Shown: one piece after another, positions 42,727-51,117 of the stretch
Layout: each line of letters starts with the position of its first letter
Position numbering within the stretch: position 1 is the first letter of the stretch
From: Salinispora tropica CNB-440
GTDB lineage: Bacteria > Actinomycetota > Actinomycetes > Mycobacteriales > Micromonosporaceae
Direction of reading: 5' to 3'
Length of the DNA stretch: 64,000 nucleotides
Assembly: GCF_000016425.1 (NCBI RefSeq)
Contig: NC_009380.1
Span: 248,001-312,000, forward strand
Translations under genes and position numbers: made by a program
The notes under the pieces: model-generated
Databases searched by the model: none
What the model saw: only the letters and a program-made list of their open reading frames with translations
What the model was told of the DNA's origin: nothing

Positions 42727-45573
42727 ATGAGATCGCCGTCACCGGCCGCGTGGGTCCGGCGTGTCCTGCCCACCCGTCGGCGTGCGCTGGCCGCGGCGGT
42801 GGTCGTCGTCCTGCTCGCCGCCGGAGTAGTAGCCGGAACCCTCCGACCCTCCGAGCCGGACCTGCGCACCGAGGCGGCGCTGGTCACGGTCCGGTCCGGG
42901 CCAACCGGTGACGAGCCGGTCGAGTTGGACACCACGCTGTACCTGCCCCCCGCCGCGACCGCCGACGCCCCGGTGCCGGCGGTGCTGCTCGGGCACGGCT
43001 TCGGCGGTACCAAGGAGTCGGTCCGCGCCGACGCCGAGGAGTTTGCCGACCGGGGGTACGCGGTGCTGACCTGGACCGCGCGGGGCTTCGGCCGCAGCGG
43101 CGGGCAGATCCACCTGGACCATCCGGACTATGAGGTCCGCGACGCGCAGCGCCTGCTGGACTGGCTGGCCGCCCGCCCGGAGGTCGTCACCGACGCCGCC
43201 GGTGACCCGCGAGTGGGGGTGGTCGGCGGCTCCTACGGCGGTGCGCTGGCGCTCCTGCTCGCCGCGCAGGACCAGCGGGTCGATGCGATCGTGCCGATGA
43301 TCACCTGGAACGACCTGGCCCGCTCCTTCCTGCCGGAGAACAGCGGCGAGGGGCCGGAGCAGGGAGTGTTCAAGAAGGGGTGGGCGGGGCTCTTCTTCGG
43401 CAGCGGCGGCAACGCCGGCCCCGCCTCGGTCGGTGGCTCCGGCCCGGCCGGCGGCCTTGCCCCCGGTGGCGGTTCCGTCCCGGGCGGCTCCCTCCCGGAG
43501 AACGCGGCCACCGCGGCCGGCGCCATTGACCCCTCCTGCGGGCGGTTCGCCGCCGACGTGTGCGCCGCGTACCTACGGATCGCCACCACCGGGCGGGCCG
43601 ACCCGGACGCCGTCGCACTGCTGCGCCGCTCCAGCCCGGCCGGGAAGCTCGACCGGATCGAGGCGCCGACGTTGCTGGTGCAGGGGGCAGCCGACACCCT
43701 CTTCCCGCTCTCCGAGGCGGACGCGAACGCCCGGGGAATCGCCGCGACCGGCACCCCGGTCCAGGTGGCCTGGTTCACCGGTGGGCACGACGGCGGCGAC
43801 GGCCCGAAGACCGACTCGGACCGGGTGCGGAACCTGACCGTGCGGTGGCTCGACCACTACGTCAAGGGCGAGGGCGCGGCCCCCGCCGACGACTTCACCT
43901 TCTCCCGGATCGCCGGGTTCGACGCACTCGACCGAGGTCTGGTCGCCAGCGGCTTCCGCGCCACCGGATACCCGGGCCTCACCGGTACCGACCAGCGCCC
44001 GGTGTCGGTGAGCGGCCCGGCGCAGTCGATCGCCAACCCGCCGGCCGGCAACCCTGCCGCGATCTCGTCGGTGCCCTTCGCCGGGGATCTCTCGTCGCTG
44101 CTCGACGGGGTGGCCGGAGACATACCCGGCCAGCACGCCCGGTTCGAGTCCGCGCCCTTGCCGGCGGCCGTGGATGTGGTCGGCGCGCCGACCGTCTCCA
44201 TTCGAGCCGCGTCCCCGACCGGCACGGCCGTACTCTTCGTCAAGCTCTACGACGTTGACGCTGGAGGGTCGGCGACCCTGCCGAACGGGCTGGTCGCGCC
44301 GATCCGGCTGGAGGGGCTACCGGCGGCTGTCGAGGACGCCGAACCGGTCACCGTCACCCTGCCGGCGATCGTCCGTCGGATCGAGGCCGGGCACCGGCTG
44401 CGCGTCGTGGTGGCGACCTCCGACCAGGCGTACGCCACCCCGGTCGAACCGGCCGTCTACAGCGTGGCCCTGGCGAGCGAAGCGGTCACCCTGCCCACGG
44501 TCGCCAGCGAGCCGATCCCCACCGACGCCGTCGTCTGGAGGTGGGTACTCGTCGGCCTGCTCGCCGCGATCGTGGTCGGGCTCGTCGTGGTCGTCGCCGT
44601 CCTGCGCCACCGACACCGGCGGCGGGAGAGCAGGGTCCACCCGACGTACGCGGGCGTCCCGCTCGCCGTCCGGGATCTGCGCAAGGAGTACGCGGACGGC
44701 TTTGTCGCCGTCTCCAACGTCGACTTCGAGGTGCACCACGGGCAGGTGGTGGGCCTGCTCGGCCCGAACGGCGCGGGCAAGACCACCACGCTGCGGGTGC
44801 TGATGGGGCTGACCCAGCCGACCGCCGGCGAGGTCTACGTCTTCGGGCACCGGCTGGTGCCGGGCGCCCCGGTGCTGTCCCGGATCGGAGCCCTGGTGGA
44901 GGGCCCCGGTTTCCTGCCGCACCTGTCCGGGCTGGACAACCTGAAGGCGTACTGGCGGGCGACCGGGCGGCCGTGGGCCGACGCGCACTTTGACGAGGCG
45001 TTGGAGATCGCCGGGTTGGGTACCTCGGTGCACCGGAAGGTCCGGACCTACAGCCACGGCATGCGGCAGCGGCTGGCGATCGCGCAGGCGATGCTCGGCC
45101 TGCCGGAGCTGCTGGTGCTCGACGAGCCGACCGACGGCCTGGACCCGCCGCAGATCGCCGAGATGCGCCGGGTCCTGCTGCGGTACGCCACCGGTGGCCG
45201 GGCGGTGCTGGTCTCCAGCCACCTGCTCGCCGAGGTGGAGCAGACCTGCACCCACGCGGTGGTGGTGAACAAGGGCCAGATCGTCGCGTCCGGCCCGGTC
45301 GAGGAGATCGTCGGCGAGTCGCCGAGCGTTTTGATCGAGGTCACCGATCCGGTGGCCGCGCGGGAGGTGCTGGACCGGCTGACGGGTGTCTCGGTGCTGC
45401 CCGACGGCGACGGGCAGCTCGTGGTGGACACCAACGGCACCGCCCGTAGCGAGGTGGTCGCCGAGCTGGTGCGGGCCGGCATCGGAGTGGACCGGGTGGT
45501 GCCCCGGCGTCGGCTGGAGGACGCGTTCCTGGCCCTGGTCGGCGACAACTCTCGGGGAAGCGGGGATCGATGA
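42727..45573 (+). CDS. Fusion: extracytoplasmic S15/CocE-type hydrolase + ABC exporter ATPase
   Basis: 948-aa single reading frame joining two proteins. Residues 20-38 are a signal-anchor. Residues about 45-380 are an alpha/beta hydrolase with nucleophile Ser169 in GVVGGSYGGA, Asp323 (QGAADTLFP) and His354 (GGHDGGDG). Residues about 480-590 are the X-Pro dipeptidyl-peptidase C-terminal beta domain. Residues 604-626 are a second membrane helix. Residues about 640-948 are an ABC ATPase (GPNGAGKTTT 679-688, YSHGMRQRLA, LLVLDEPTDGLD) with the BcrA-type extension. Topology would place the hydrolase outside and the ATPase inside. A leaderless start is possible (TAGCGT seven nt before the ATG). It overlaps the permease gene by ATGA. 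Confidence 0.93.
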   Translation: MRSPSPAAWVRRVLPTRRRALAAAVVVVLLAAGVVAGTLRPSEPDLRTEAALVTVRSGPTGDEPVELDTTLYLPPAATADAPVPAVLLGHGFGGTKESVRADAEEFADRGYAVLTWTARGFGRSGGQIHLDHPDYEVRDAQRLLDWLAARPEVVTDAAGDPRVGVVGGSYGGALALLLAAQDQRVDAIVPMITWNDLARSFLPENSGEGPEQGVFKKGWAGLFFGSGGNAGPASVGGSGPAGGLAPGGGSVPGGSLPENAATAAGAIDPSCGRFAADVCAAYLRIATTGRADPDAVALLRRSSPAGKLDRIEAPTLLVQGAADTLFPLSEADANARGIAATGTPVQVAWFTGGHDGGDGPKTDSDRVRNLTVRWLDHYVKGEGAAPADDFTFSRIAGFDALDRGLVASGFRATGYPGLTGTDQRPVSVSGPAQSIANPPAGNPAAISSVPFAGDLSSLLDGVAGDIPGQHARFESAPLPAAVDVVGAPTVSIRAASPTGTAVLFVKLYDVDAGGSATLPNGLVAPIRLEGLPAAVEDAEPVTVTLPAIVRRIEAGHRLRVVVATSDQAYATPVEPAVYSVALASEAVTLPTVASEPIPTDAVVWRWVLVGLLAAIVVGLVVVVAVLRHRHRRRESRVHPTYAGVPLAVRDLRKEYADGFVAVSNVDFEVHHGQVVGLLGPNGAGKTTTLRVLMGLTQPTAGEVYVFGHRLVPGAPVLSRIGALVEGPGFLPHLSGLDNLKAYWRATGRPWADAHFDEALEIAGLGTSVHRKVRTYSHGMRQRLAIAQAMLGLPELLVLDEPTDGLDPPQIAEMRRVLLRYATGGRAVLVSSHLLAEVEQTCTHAVVVNKGQIVASGPVEEIVGESPSVLIEVTDPVAAREVLDRLTGVSVLPDGDGQLVVDTNGTARSEVVAELVRAGIGVDRVVPRRRLEDAFLALVGDNSRGSGDR

Positions 45574-46472
45574 TGGCGCGAACGACGGTCGAGCCCGGTA
45601 CGGGCGATTCCGGTGGCACCCCGTCCGGCGCGGCGGCGGGCTACCGGCCCTTCGCCACGCTGCCATTCGGGGCCGAGTTCCGGCGGCAGGCGTCCCGGCG
45701 GCGGACCCAGCTCGCGCTGGGCTTCCTGGTGCTGCTGCCGCTGATCATCCTGATCGCGTTCCAGTTCGGCTCCGACGACGACGACAACGGGCGCGGTGAA
45801 TTCGGCAGCCTGGTCGAGTTCGCCACCTCCGGTGGACTGAACTTCACCCTCTTCACCCTCTTCGTCTCCGCGTCGTTCCTACTGGTGGTCGTGGTGGCGC
45901 TCTTCTGCGGCGACACGGTGGCCAGTGAGGCCAGCTGGGGCAGCCTGCGCTACCTGCTCGCCGTGCCGGTGCCGCGGGCCCGGCTGCTCGCGGTGAAGCT
46001 GCTGGTGGCGCTCACCTACTCGGGCATGGCGCTGCTCCTGCTCGCCGGCACCGCGCTGCTGCTCGGCACCGTGCGGTACGGGTGGGAGCCGCTGCGCAGC
46101 ACGGTCGCCGCCGAGCTGGAGCCGGGGGAGGGGCTGCTGCGGTTGCTGGCGGTGCTCGGCTACCTGGCCGTGGTGCTGTTGGTGGTGGCGGGCCTGGCCG
46201 TGCTGCTGTCGGTGTCGACGGACGCCGCGCTGGGCGCGGTCGGTGGGGCGGTGCTGCTCTGGATCCTGTCCAGCATCCTCGACCAGATCACCGCCCTCGG
46301 CGTACTGCGGACCTTCCTGCCGACCCACTACAGCACCGCCTGGCTGGGACTGCTGTCGACGCCGATCCAGACCGACGACGTGGTCCGGGGAGCGATCTCG
46401 GCGATCAGCTACGCGACGCTCTTCTGGGGGCTGGCCTTCTGGCGCTTCACCCGTAAGGACATCGTGTCCTAG
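45570..46472 (+). CDS. ABC-2 type permease partner of the hydrolase-ATPase fusion
   Basis: 300-aa membrane subunit with about six helices: first TLALGFLVLLPLIILIAFQF-like (residues about 46-66), an acidic stretch GSDDDDNG, then helices at about 93-112, 140-165, 190-215, 220-240 and near 280. The ATGA overlap with the fusion gene argues for coupled translation and stoichiometric assembly. The gene converges on the small DivIVA-like gene across 30 bp. The transport substrate is unknown; the fused hydrolase suggests an ester, amide or peptide processed at the outer face. Confidence 0.88.
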   Translation: MMARTTVEPGTGDSGGTPSGAAAGYRPFATLPFGAEFRRQASRRRTQLALGFLVLLPLIILIAFQFGSDDDDNGRGEFGSLVEFATSGGLNFTLFTLFVSASFLLVVVVALFCGDTVASEASWGSLRYLLAVPVPRARLLAVKLLVALTYSGMALLLLAGTALLLGTVRYGWEPLRSTVAAELEPGEGLLRLLAVLGYLAVVLLVVAGLAVLLSVSTDAALGAVGGAVLLWILSSILDQITALGVLRTFLPTHYSTAWLGLLSTPIQTDDVVRGAISAISYATLFWGLAFWRFTRKDIVS

Positions 46473-46502
46473 CGGTACGCAGGGTGCGGTAGCCCGCCTC
46501 GC

Positions 46503-46760
46503 TCAGCGGTGCCATCGGCTGTTCGGGGTGGTGGCGTGCTGGCAGCCGGCGTGCCGGGACTGCCACTGCCGCAGCGCCTGCCGGATCAGCTCACCCTCGG
46601 CGCGGGCGGTCGTCGCCTCCCGGGTGAGTCGTTCCAGCTCGTCGGCGACGCGGTCGAGGTAGGCGTACACCTGCTCGGGGTCCAGGCCGCGCCAACGTCG
46701 TCGGGCGAAGGTCGCGGCGCGTACCTGGGATGAGAAGAGGCGTCGGGCTCGGTGGATCAT
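46503..46760 (-). CDS. Small DivIVA-like domain protein
   Basis: 85-aa protein with a DivIVA/DivI1A-type N-terminal motif (RRRWRGLDPEQVYAYLDRVA) followed by a coiled coil (ADELERLTREATTARAEGEL, residues about 39-58) and a short His/Cys-containing tail. The start ATG 46760 has AAAGGA upstream; the longer ORF to 46943 is unsupported. It is much shorter than cell-pole DivIVA (Wag31). Such mini-DivIVA proteins are frequent next to GntR genes in actinomycete integrative elements. A degenerate copy of its 5' end lies at 47547-47609. Confidence 0.75.
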   Translation of the reverse strand: MIHRARRLFSSQVRAATFARRRWRGLDPEQVYAYLDRVADELERLTREATTARAEGELIRQALRQWQSRHAGCQHATTPNSRWHR

Positions 46761-47197
46761 GGTTGTCACGTCCTTTCGGTAGGGGTTGGGCCGAGGGCGG
46801 CGCCGAGGCGGGCGGGGGCGACCGGCACGTCCGCGCGTGGCGTACCGGCCGGAGCCCGGCACCCGCCCCGGGCCCTTTCCCACGTCGCGGACCTTCGCGA
46901 GCGGGCGTCTGGTGTTCAGGGCGTCGGTGACCAGAGCCAGCACGTCTTCGTTCCTTCGCCACTCCGCCCCGAGAGCGCGATGGCGGAAGCAACAGCGGGT
47001 ATGTCTCGCGTGGTTGCGCCGTCACCTGCTCGATCGCCCAGGCCACGCCGGCCGGCGGCTCTAGTTAGGCACTCTGTCGCCCCCGGTTTCTGGTCGCTTG
47101 TGCTCGAGTCAAAGCTGACAGTAGCCACTTTACAAGCAATGCAGGTAAAGACAAGGTTGTCGACCATGATCAAAAGTGTGGGTGGTCAGATGGGGTC
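46761..47197. other. Non-coding gap with an AT-richer promoter region
   Basis: 437 bp with no credible gene. The right third (about 47095-47190) is AT-richer than the rest of the window. It contains an inverted repeat CTTTAC-N11-GTAAAG (47128-47150) and GACAAGGTTGTC (47150-47161), both upstream of the GntR start, so it is a likely promoter/operator for that gene. The left part shows nothing I can name. Confidence 0.5.
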
Positions 47198-47434
47198 ATG
47201 CCTCATGCCGTCCCGCTCTGGAGAGTCATCCGGGATGACCTTCGCGCGCGGATCAAGGCGGGCATCCTCAAGCCTGGTGACAAGTTGCCGAGCACGCGGG
47301 AACTTGCGGACCAATACGAGACGAGTCCGGTCACCGTACGTAAAGCGGTCGATATCCTCATCGAGTCTGGTGAGTTGCTGGGTAGGCAGGGAATGGGCGT
47401 CTTCGTGGCCATTCCGCCAGCGAGTGATCGTTGA
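47198..47434 (+). CDS. Minimal GntR-family regulator (winged helix only)
   Basis: 78-aa protein that is just a GntR winged helix: WRVIRDDLRARIKAGILKPG, PSTRELADQYETSPVTVRKA, then GELLGRQGMGVFVAIPP. There is no effector-binding domain, as in element-borne GntR repressors of actinomycete integrative elements. ATG start; the ribosome site is weak. It is divergent from the DivIVA-like gene. Fragments of two more GntR winged helices follow at once (47440-47544 and 47653-47772). Confidence 0.8.
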   Translation: MPHAVPLWRVIRDDLRARIKAGILKPGDKLPSTRELADQYETSPVTVRKAVDILIESGELLGRQGMGVFVAIPPASDR

Positions 47435-47439
47435 GGTGT

Positions 47440-47544
47440 GTGACCTCTACCCAACCGACGTTGCGCATCCTTCGGGAGCGTGGGCTGGTCGAGGGGCACC
47501 AGGGCAAGGGAACGTACGTCGCGGAGCGCCCCGATCCGGTGTAG
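47440..47544 (+). pseudogene. GntR winged-helix C-terminal fragment
   Basis: 34 codons reading VTSTQPTLRILRERGLVEGH followed by QGKGTYVAERPDPV. This is the second half of a GntR winged helix (recognition-helix end plus wing) without the N-terminal half. It begins 6 nt after the stop of the intact GntR gene. It is best read as the remnant of a second GntR gene, although a translated mini-peptide cannot be excluded. Confidence 0.65.
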
Positions 47545-47546
47545 CG

Positions 47547-47609
47547 CGTCGGGCGAAGGTCGCGGTGAGTACCTGCGATGAGCCCAGGCACCTCGGTAGA
47601 TCATGACTG
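47547..47609 (-). pseudogene. Degenerate copy of the DivIVA-like gene 5' end
   Basis: The plus-strand sequence matches 46699-46766 over about 65 bp: the first 19 bases are identical, the rest about 75-80 percent with a 5-nt gap. On the minus strand it restarts an ATG-led MIYRG...HRDLRP reading corresponding to the beginning of the DivIVA-like gene, but the frame is lost and the rest of the gene is absent. Confidence 0.6.
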
Positions 47610-47652
47610 CCGTGGATGATCGGATGGCCGTGCCGCCCGGAAGGATCCTGAC

Positions 47653-47772
47653 ATGCCTGTGTTGCCGCTCAGCTACGCTGAGATAGCTGCGGATCTCACT
47701 GCCCGTATCAGGGTTGGCGAGTATGGGCCGCTATTCCGGCCCGCTCCCGTACGGCGACGGAAGCAACGGTGA
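47653..47772 (+). pseudogene. GntR winged-helix N-terminal fragment
   Basis: 39 codons beginning MPVLPLSYAEIAADLTARIR then VGEYGPLF. This is the first helix of a GntR winged helix; it diverges and stops before the recognition helix. Together with the degenerate DivIVA start at 47547-47609 it repeats the divergent divIVA-gntR arrangement of the intact pair, in shorter and broken form. Confidence 0.6.
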
Positions 47773-47931
47773 GGTGCGTCTCGCAGGTCCGCCATCATCA
47801 GGGCGGAGCGGGCCACCCGCCCCGGCGTACCGGAGACGAGTGGCCCGTTGTCGGCGGGCGGCGCGACCTGGCCGCGAGTCTGGCTGATCACGACCTACCG
47901 ACGAAACATCGATCCGCGCGTCGCGAAGTCG
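47773..47931. other. Non-coding tail of the decayed region
   Basis: About 160 bp between the GntR fragment and the LPXTG gene's stop. Open frames here are short, unlike any family I recognise, and have no ribosome site. No tRNA or attachment-site repeat could be identified by eye. Confidence 0.4.
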
Positions 47932-48684
47932 CTATGTCAGGAAGCGGGTACGGCGTCGGCGTCCGATCAGGTAGCCCGCGCCACCGAGGAGCAGTAGCGC
48001 ACCGCCGATGCCGGCCACGGTCGCGGTGTTGGCGCCGGTCAGGGGAAGGCCGCCTCCCTCGCCGCTGGCGGTGCCCAGGCTGGTGGAGGGGGTAGGGGTC
48101 GGTGTGTCAGTAGCGGGGGTCGTGGGCGAAGCGGTCACCGTGGTGCTCGGGGTCGGTGTGGCGGTCGCCGTGGCGCTCGGGGTGGGTGTGGGCTGAGCTG
48201 CGCAGTCAAGCTCACGTGCGGCGTACAGGCCGTCGTTCAGGAAAGCCAGGTGGGCGTCCATGCTCGAGGTGTTCAACACCTCTTGCGCGGCCTCGTACAC
48301 GTTGGTGTGATCGGGATCGGCCGCCATTGCCTTGCCGATCTTGATCCTCAGGTCAGTCAACCAGCGTTCCTCTATGCGTGTCTTGAGGAATGCGCGGAGA
48401 TCGTCTTGGCTGCCGCTCATCGCCGTCTGTAGTTCGGGAGGCGTAGCGACAAAGGAGTGTTTGTTTGCCGCTGATAGGATTTGGTTTGCCAAGCGCCGCA
48501 CCTTGACGTACTCGGCGGTGTCCGGATCAATGGTGACAAGCTCGCGGATGTCCTTGTACACCTTGCGTTCGACCGTTTGGCAGGACTCGTCCAACCCGGG
48601 AGACGCGACCTGAGCCGCCGCCGGTGTTGCCGGAATCACAAAGGCCAGTGCCATCAGGGCGCCAGCCAGGATCTTCCATCGCAT
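47932..48684 (-). CDS. LPXTG-anchored surface protein with ALF-type repeats
   Basis: 250-aa exported protein. A signal peptide (MRWKILAGALMALAFVIPAT, cleavage near AAAQ) precedes a helical domain (residues about 28-160) with two segments of the actinobacterial ALF-repeat pattern (ELQTAMSGSQDDLRAFLKTR and EAAQEVLNTSSMDAHLAFLN). A Thr/Pro-rich stalk follows (165-205, alternating T-P-S). The C-terminus is a sortase signal: LPLTG, hydrophobic helix, then GRRRRTRFLT. It should be covalently attached to peptidoglycan. The sorting enzyme is not encoded here. Function unknown; ALF repeats occur in polymorphic-toxin and adhesin-like actinobacterial proteins. Confidence 0.85.
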   Translation of the reverse strand: MRWKILAGALMALAFVIPATPAAAQVASPGLDESCQTVERKVYKDIRELVTIDPDTAEYVKVRRLANQILSAANKHSFVATPPELQTAMSGSQDDLRAFLKTRIEERWLTDLRIKIGKAMAADPDHTNVYEAAQEVLNTSSMDAHLAFLNDGLYAARELDCAAQPTPTPSATATATPTPSTTVTASPTTPATDTPTPTPSTSLGTASGEGGGLPLTGANTATVAGIGGALLLLGGAGYLIGRRRRTRFLT

Positions 48685-48812
48685 GTGGTTTTCCTCCCGT
48701 GAATAAGCGCAGGAATGCTACCCCAGTGGGCGGGAAGGGCGGCGGAAGGGTTCCGCACCACCTATTTGGTGGACTGATATCAGCTGGTGGCATATGGGCG
48801 GTTATTTCGGGG

Positions 48813-49523
48813 CTAGTGCGGTATTTCGTTATCCGTGATCACGGTTGGCTGGGCGCGCCGGGTGGCCGTTGCGGAGTCCGGCGCACCAGCCCGGAGGTCG
48901 TCGGTCGCGTCACCGGCGGTTGCCGGGTCGGCACCGAACAGGCCCAGCCGCAGTAGGCGTTGGTTGGCGACGCTGCGGCGGGCCAGCACCTGCACATCGA
49001 ACATGGGTCGGTCCAGGTTGGGCTGCATGACCGGCTCCAGTAGCAGTGGGCCGACGATCAGGCACAGCATCTGGAACGGCGCCCACTCGAGGTCCGCGTC
49101 CGTGTGGCCGCTCTCGGTGGCGATCAGCCGCTCCAACTCGGCGCGCGCACCCTCCAGAAGGCGGCCGAACAGCGCGGCGCTGGCCGGGCTGTCCTCCTGC
49201 AACACCCGGCGCAGATAGCCGCGCAGCACCGGGTCGGCGCCGAACATCCGCGCGGACACCTCGCCCAGCGACATCATCAGATCCGTGCCGCTCGGATCCA
49301 GTTCCCGCAGTGCGGTGCCGAGCCGGGCCAGGACCTCCTCGTCGACGGCGGCGCGCAGCCCTTCCTTGGATCCGAAGTGGTGCATGACCAGGGCCGGCGA
49401 CAGGCCAGCCTCGGCGGCCACCGCGCGGGCCGAGGTGGCGGCGAAGCCGCGCTCCGCGAACAGGCGTAGGGCCGCCTCGCGCAGCCGCGCCCGCCCGGTC
49501 AGGTCCGACGGCGACGCTTGCAT
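48813..49523 (-). CDS. TetR-family transcriptional regulator
   Basis: 236-aa repressor. The N-terminal helix-turn-helix (residues about 8-55) reads LREAALRLFAERGFAATSAR and AEAGLSPALVMHHFGSKEGL. The C-terminal ligand domain is helical. ATG 49523 is the natural family start. It is divergent from the acyltransferase gene, and a perfect 16-bp palindrome lies in the acyltransferase promoter. It therefore probably represses that gene in the absence of an unknown ligand. Confidence 0.9.
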   Translation of the reverse strand: MQASPSDLTGRARLREAALRLFAERGFAATSARAVAAEAGLSPALVMHHFGSKEGLRAAVDEEVLARLGTALRELDPSGTDLMMSLGEVSARMFGADPVLRGYLRRVLQEDSPASAALFGRLLEGARAELERLIATESGHTDADLEWAPFQMLCLIVGPLLLEPVMQPNLDRPMFDVQVLARRSVANQRLLRLGLFGADPATAGDATDDLRAGAPDSATATRRAQPTVITDNEIPH

Positions 49524-49605
49524 GCCAGCACGGTATGTCACCGCACCGGCACCGCCCCGCGGGGGCGTCCGGCAGCGGGGTCGCCGGGTGTCACCCGTTC
49601 TGCGG

Positions 49606-49632
49606 CTGAACATATGTTCAGTATGCTGAACA
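49606..49632 (+). promoter_or_regulatory. TetR operator palindrome and leaderless promoter
   Basis: CTGAACATATGTTCAG (49606-49621) is a perfect 16-bp palindrome. A further half-site CTGAACA follows at 49626-49632. A TATGCT -10 (49622-49627) lies between them, 6 nt before the acyltransferase ATG, predicting a leaderless transcript whose -35/-10 spacer is filled by the operator. Confidence 0.75.
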
Positions 49633-49633
49633 C

Positions 49634-50833
49634 ATGGCTAGTGTCATCGACGAGCGCCCCGCCCCCCGCGCCCAGCACCTGCACTACCTGGACAACCTGC
49701 GGATTGTCATGATCCTCATGGTGGTGATCCACCACGCCGCCCAGGCGTACGGCCCCGCCGACTGGTGGTACGTCAAAGGTGACCAGCACGCCCCCGTCCT
49801 GGTTACCCTCTCCGCAGTGGGCGGGGCGTTCCGGATGAGCCTGCTGTTCTTCGTCGCCGCGTTCTTCGTGCCCCGCGCCGCCGACCACAGAGGCGACTGG
49901 GGATTCCTGCGCGGCCGGCTCAAGCGCCTCGGTATCCCGTTTCTGGTCGGCTCGGCCACGATCATCCCGACGTTGATGTATGTCTACTACCGCGAGTACC
50001 GCGGCTACCCGTCGATCTCGTTTCCGCGCTACTACCTGGACGTGTTCCTCGGCTTCGGCCCGCGGCCGGCCGGCTGGAGCGGGCCGATCTGGCCCGATCT
50101 GCAGTTCGGGCACCTGTGGTTTATCCAGAACCTGCTCGCCTTCAGCGCCCTCTACCTGCTGTTCCACTGGCTTGGCGGGCTGCTGCGCCGAGCCCGCCCG
50201 ATCACCACGCCGGCCCGGTTGATCCGGATTCCGGACAACCGCAGCCTGGTCATCTTCACCCTGACCCTGGCCGCGGTCGTGTTCCTCGTTCGAATCTGGT
50301 ACCCGCTCGACCAGTGGGTGCCGCTGTTCGAGTTCATCCAGGCCGAACCAGCCCGCCTCGCCCAATACGTAGCGTTCTTCACCGCCGGCGTCATCGCCTA
50401 CCGACGCGACTGGCTCGCCCGACTGCCCCGTTCCACCGGCTACACCTGGCTCGCCATCGGCGTGGCACTCACCGCCGTACTGCTCTGGACCGGCACCGAC
50501 ACCCAGCTCTTCGCCCCCGGTGGCGCCTCTTGGGCCTCGGCCTACTGGAGCGTGACCGAGACCTTCCTGTGTGTCGGCCTCAGCCTCGGCCTGCTCACTC
50601 TGTTTCGGGACGCCTTCGCCGGCCACAACCGGCTCACCCGCGCCATGGCCGCCAGCTCCTACACGATCTACATCATCCACCTGCCGATCGTTGTCGCCCT
50701 GCAGTTCGCGTTCGCCCGCGCCGGCCTTCCCACCTTGGCCACCTTCGCCGCCGTCGCCACTCTCGGCATGGTCATCAGCGTCGCCGTCGCCGTGACAGTC
50801 CGCCGTCTGCCCGGCCTCCGCACGGTCCTGTGA
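49634..50833 (+). CDS. Membrane acyltransferase, AT3 (acyltransferase-3/OafA-like) family
   Basis: 399-aa polytopic protein with about ten helices. It begins HYLDNLRIVMILMVVIHHAA, the AT3 hallmark helix with the catalytic-type His pair, and later has LWFIQNLLAFSALYLLFHWL and a C-terminal SSYTIYIIHLPIVVALQFAF. The family transfers acyl groups (often acetyl) to exported sugars, lipids or antibiotics. The start codon is fixed by the leaderless promoter geometry. It is regulated by the divergent TetR protein; the substrate is unknown. Confidence 0.9.
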   Translation: MASVIDERPAPRAQHLHYLDNLRIVMILMVVIHHAAQAYGPADWWYVKGDQHAPVLVTLSAVGGAFRMSLLFFVAAFFVPRAADHRGDWGFLRGRLKRLGIPFLVGSATIIPTLMYVYYREYRGYPSISFPRYYLDVFLGFGPRPAGWSGPIWPDLQFGHLWFIQNLLAFSALYLLFHWLGGLLRRARPITTPARLIRIPDNRSLVIFTLTLAAVVFLVRIWYPLDQWVPLFEFIQAEPARLAQYVAFFTAGVIAYRRDWLARLPRSTGYTWLAIGVALTAVLLWTGTDTQLFAPGGASWASAYWSVTETFLCVGLSLGLLTLFRDAFAGHNRLTRAMAASSYTIYIIHLPIVVALQFAFARAGLPTLATFAAVATLGMVISVAVAVTVRRLPGLRTVL

Positions 50834-51117
50834 CCGCCACCCAACCCAACCTCGGCCCCGATCGTCGAGGCCCTGCCGAGCTGGCAATCGATGCTCATGA
50901 CGTAGTTTCTTCAACCCGCCGGGGAGCGGTCGCCGGTGCTACCAGCGCTCCCGACCGTCCCAGCGGTCACAGGGAGTGAAGTGGTGGCCGTTGTTACGGT
51001 GGCCTGGCCGAGCGGTGGTCTGGTGGCGCTTGCGTGGTGAATCACATTCCGCCACAGAGTGGGACCGGGCGGTCATTGGCTGTCATCGCCGGCTTACACT
51101 CGGCGGCACAACTGAAT
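50834..51117. other. Intergenic stretch with weak hairpin and thrC-homologue promoter
   Basis: 284 bp with no credible gene. GGGAGCG (50922-50928) with CGCTCCC (50946-50952) can form a terminator-like stem for the acyltransferase gene. TACACT at 51095-51100 is a fair -10, placing a transcription start near 51107, just before the riboswitch. A GGTCAT at the -35 distance is weak. Confidence 0.4.
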
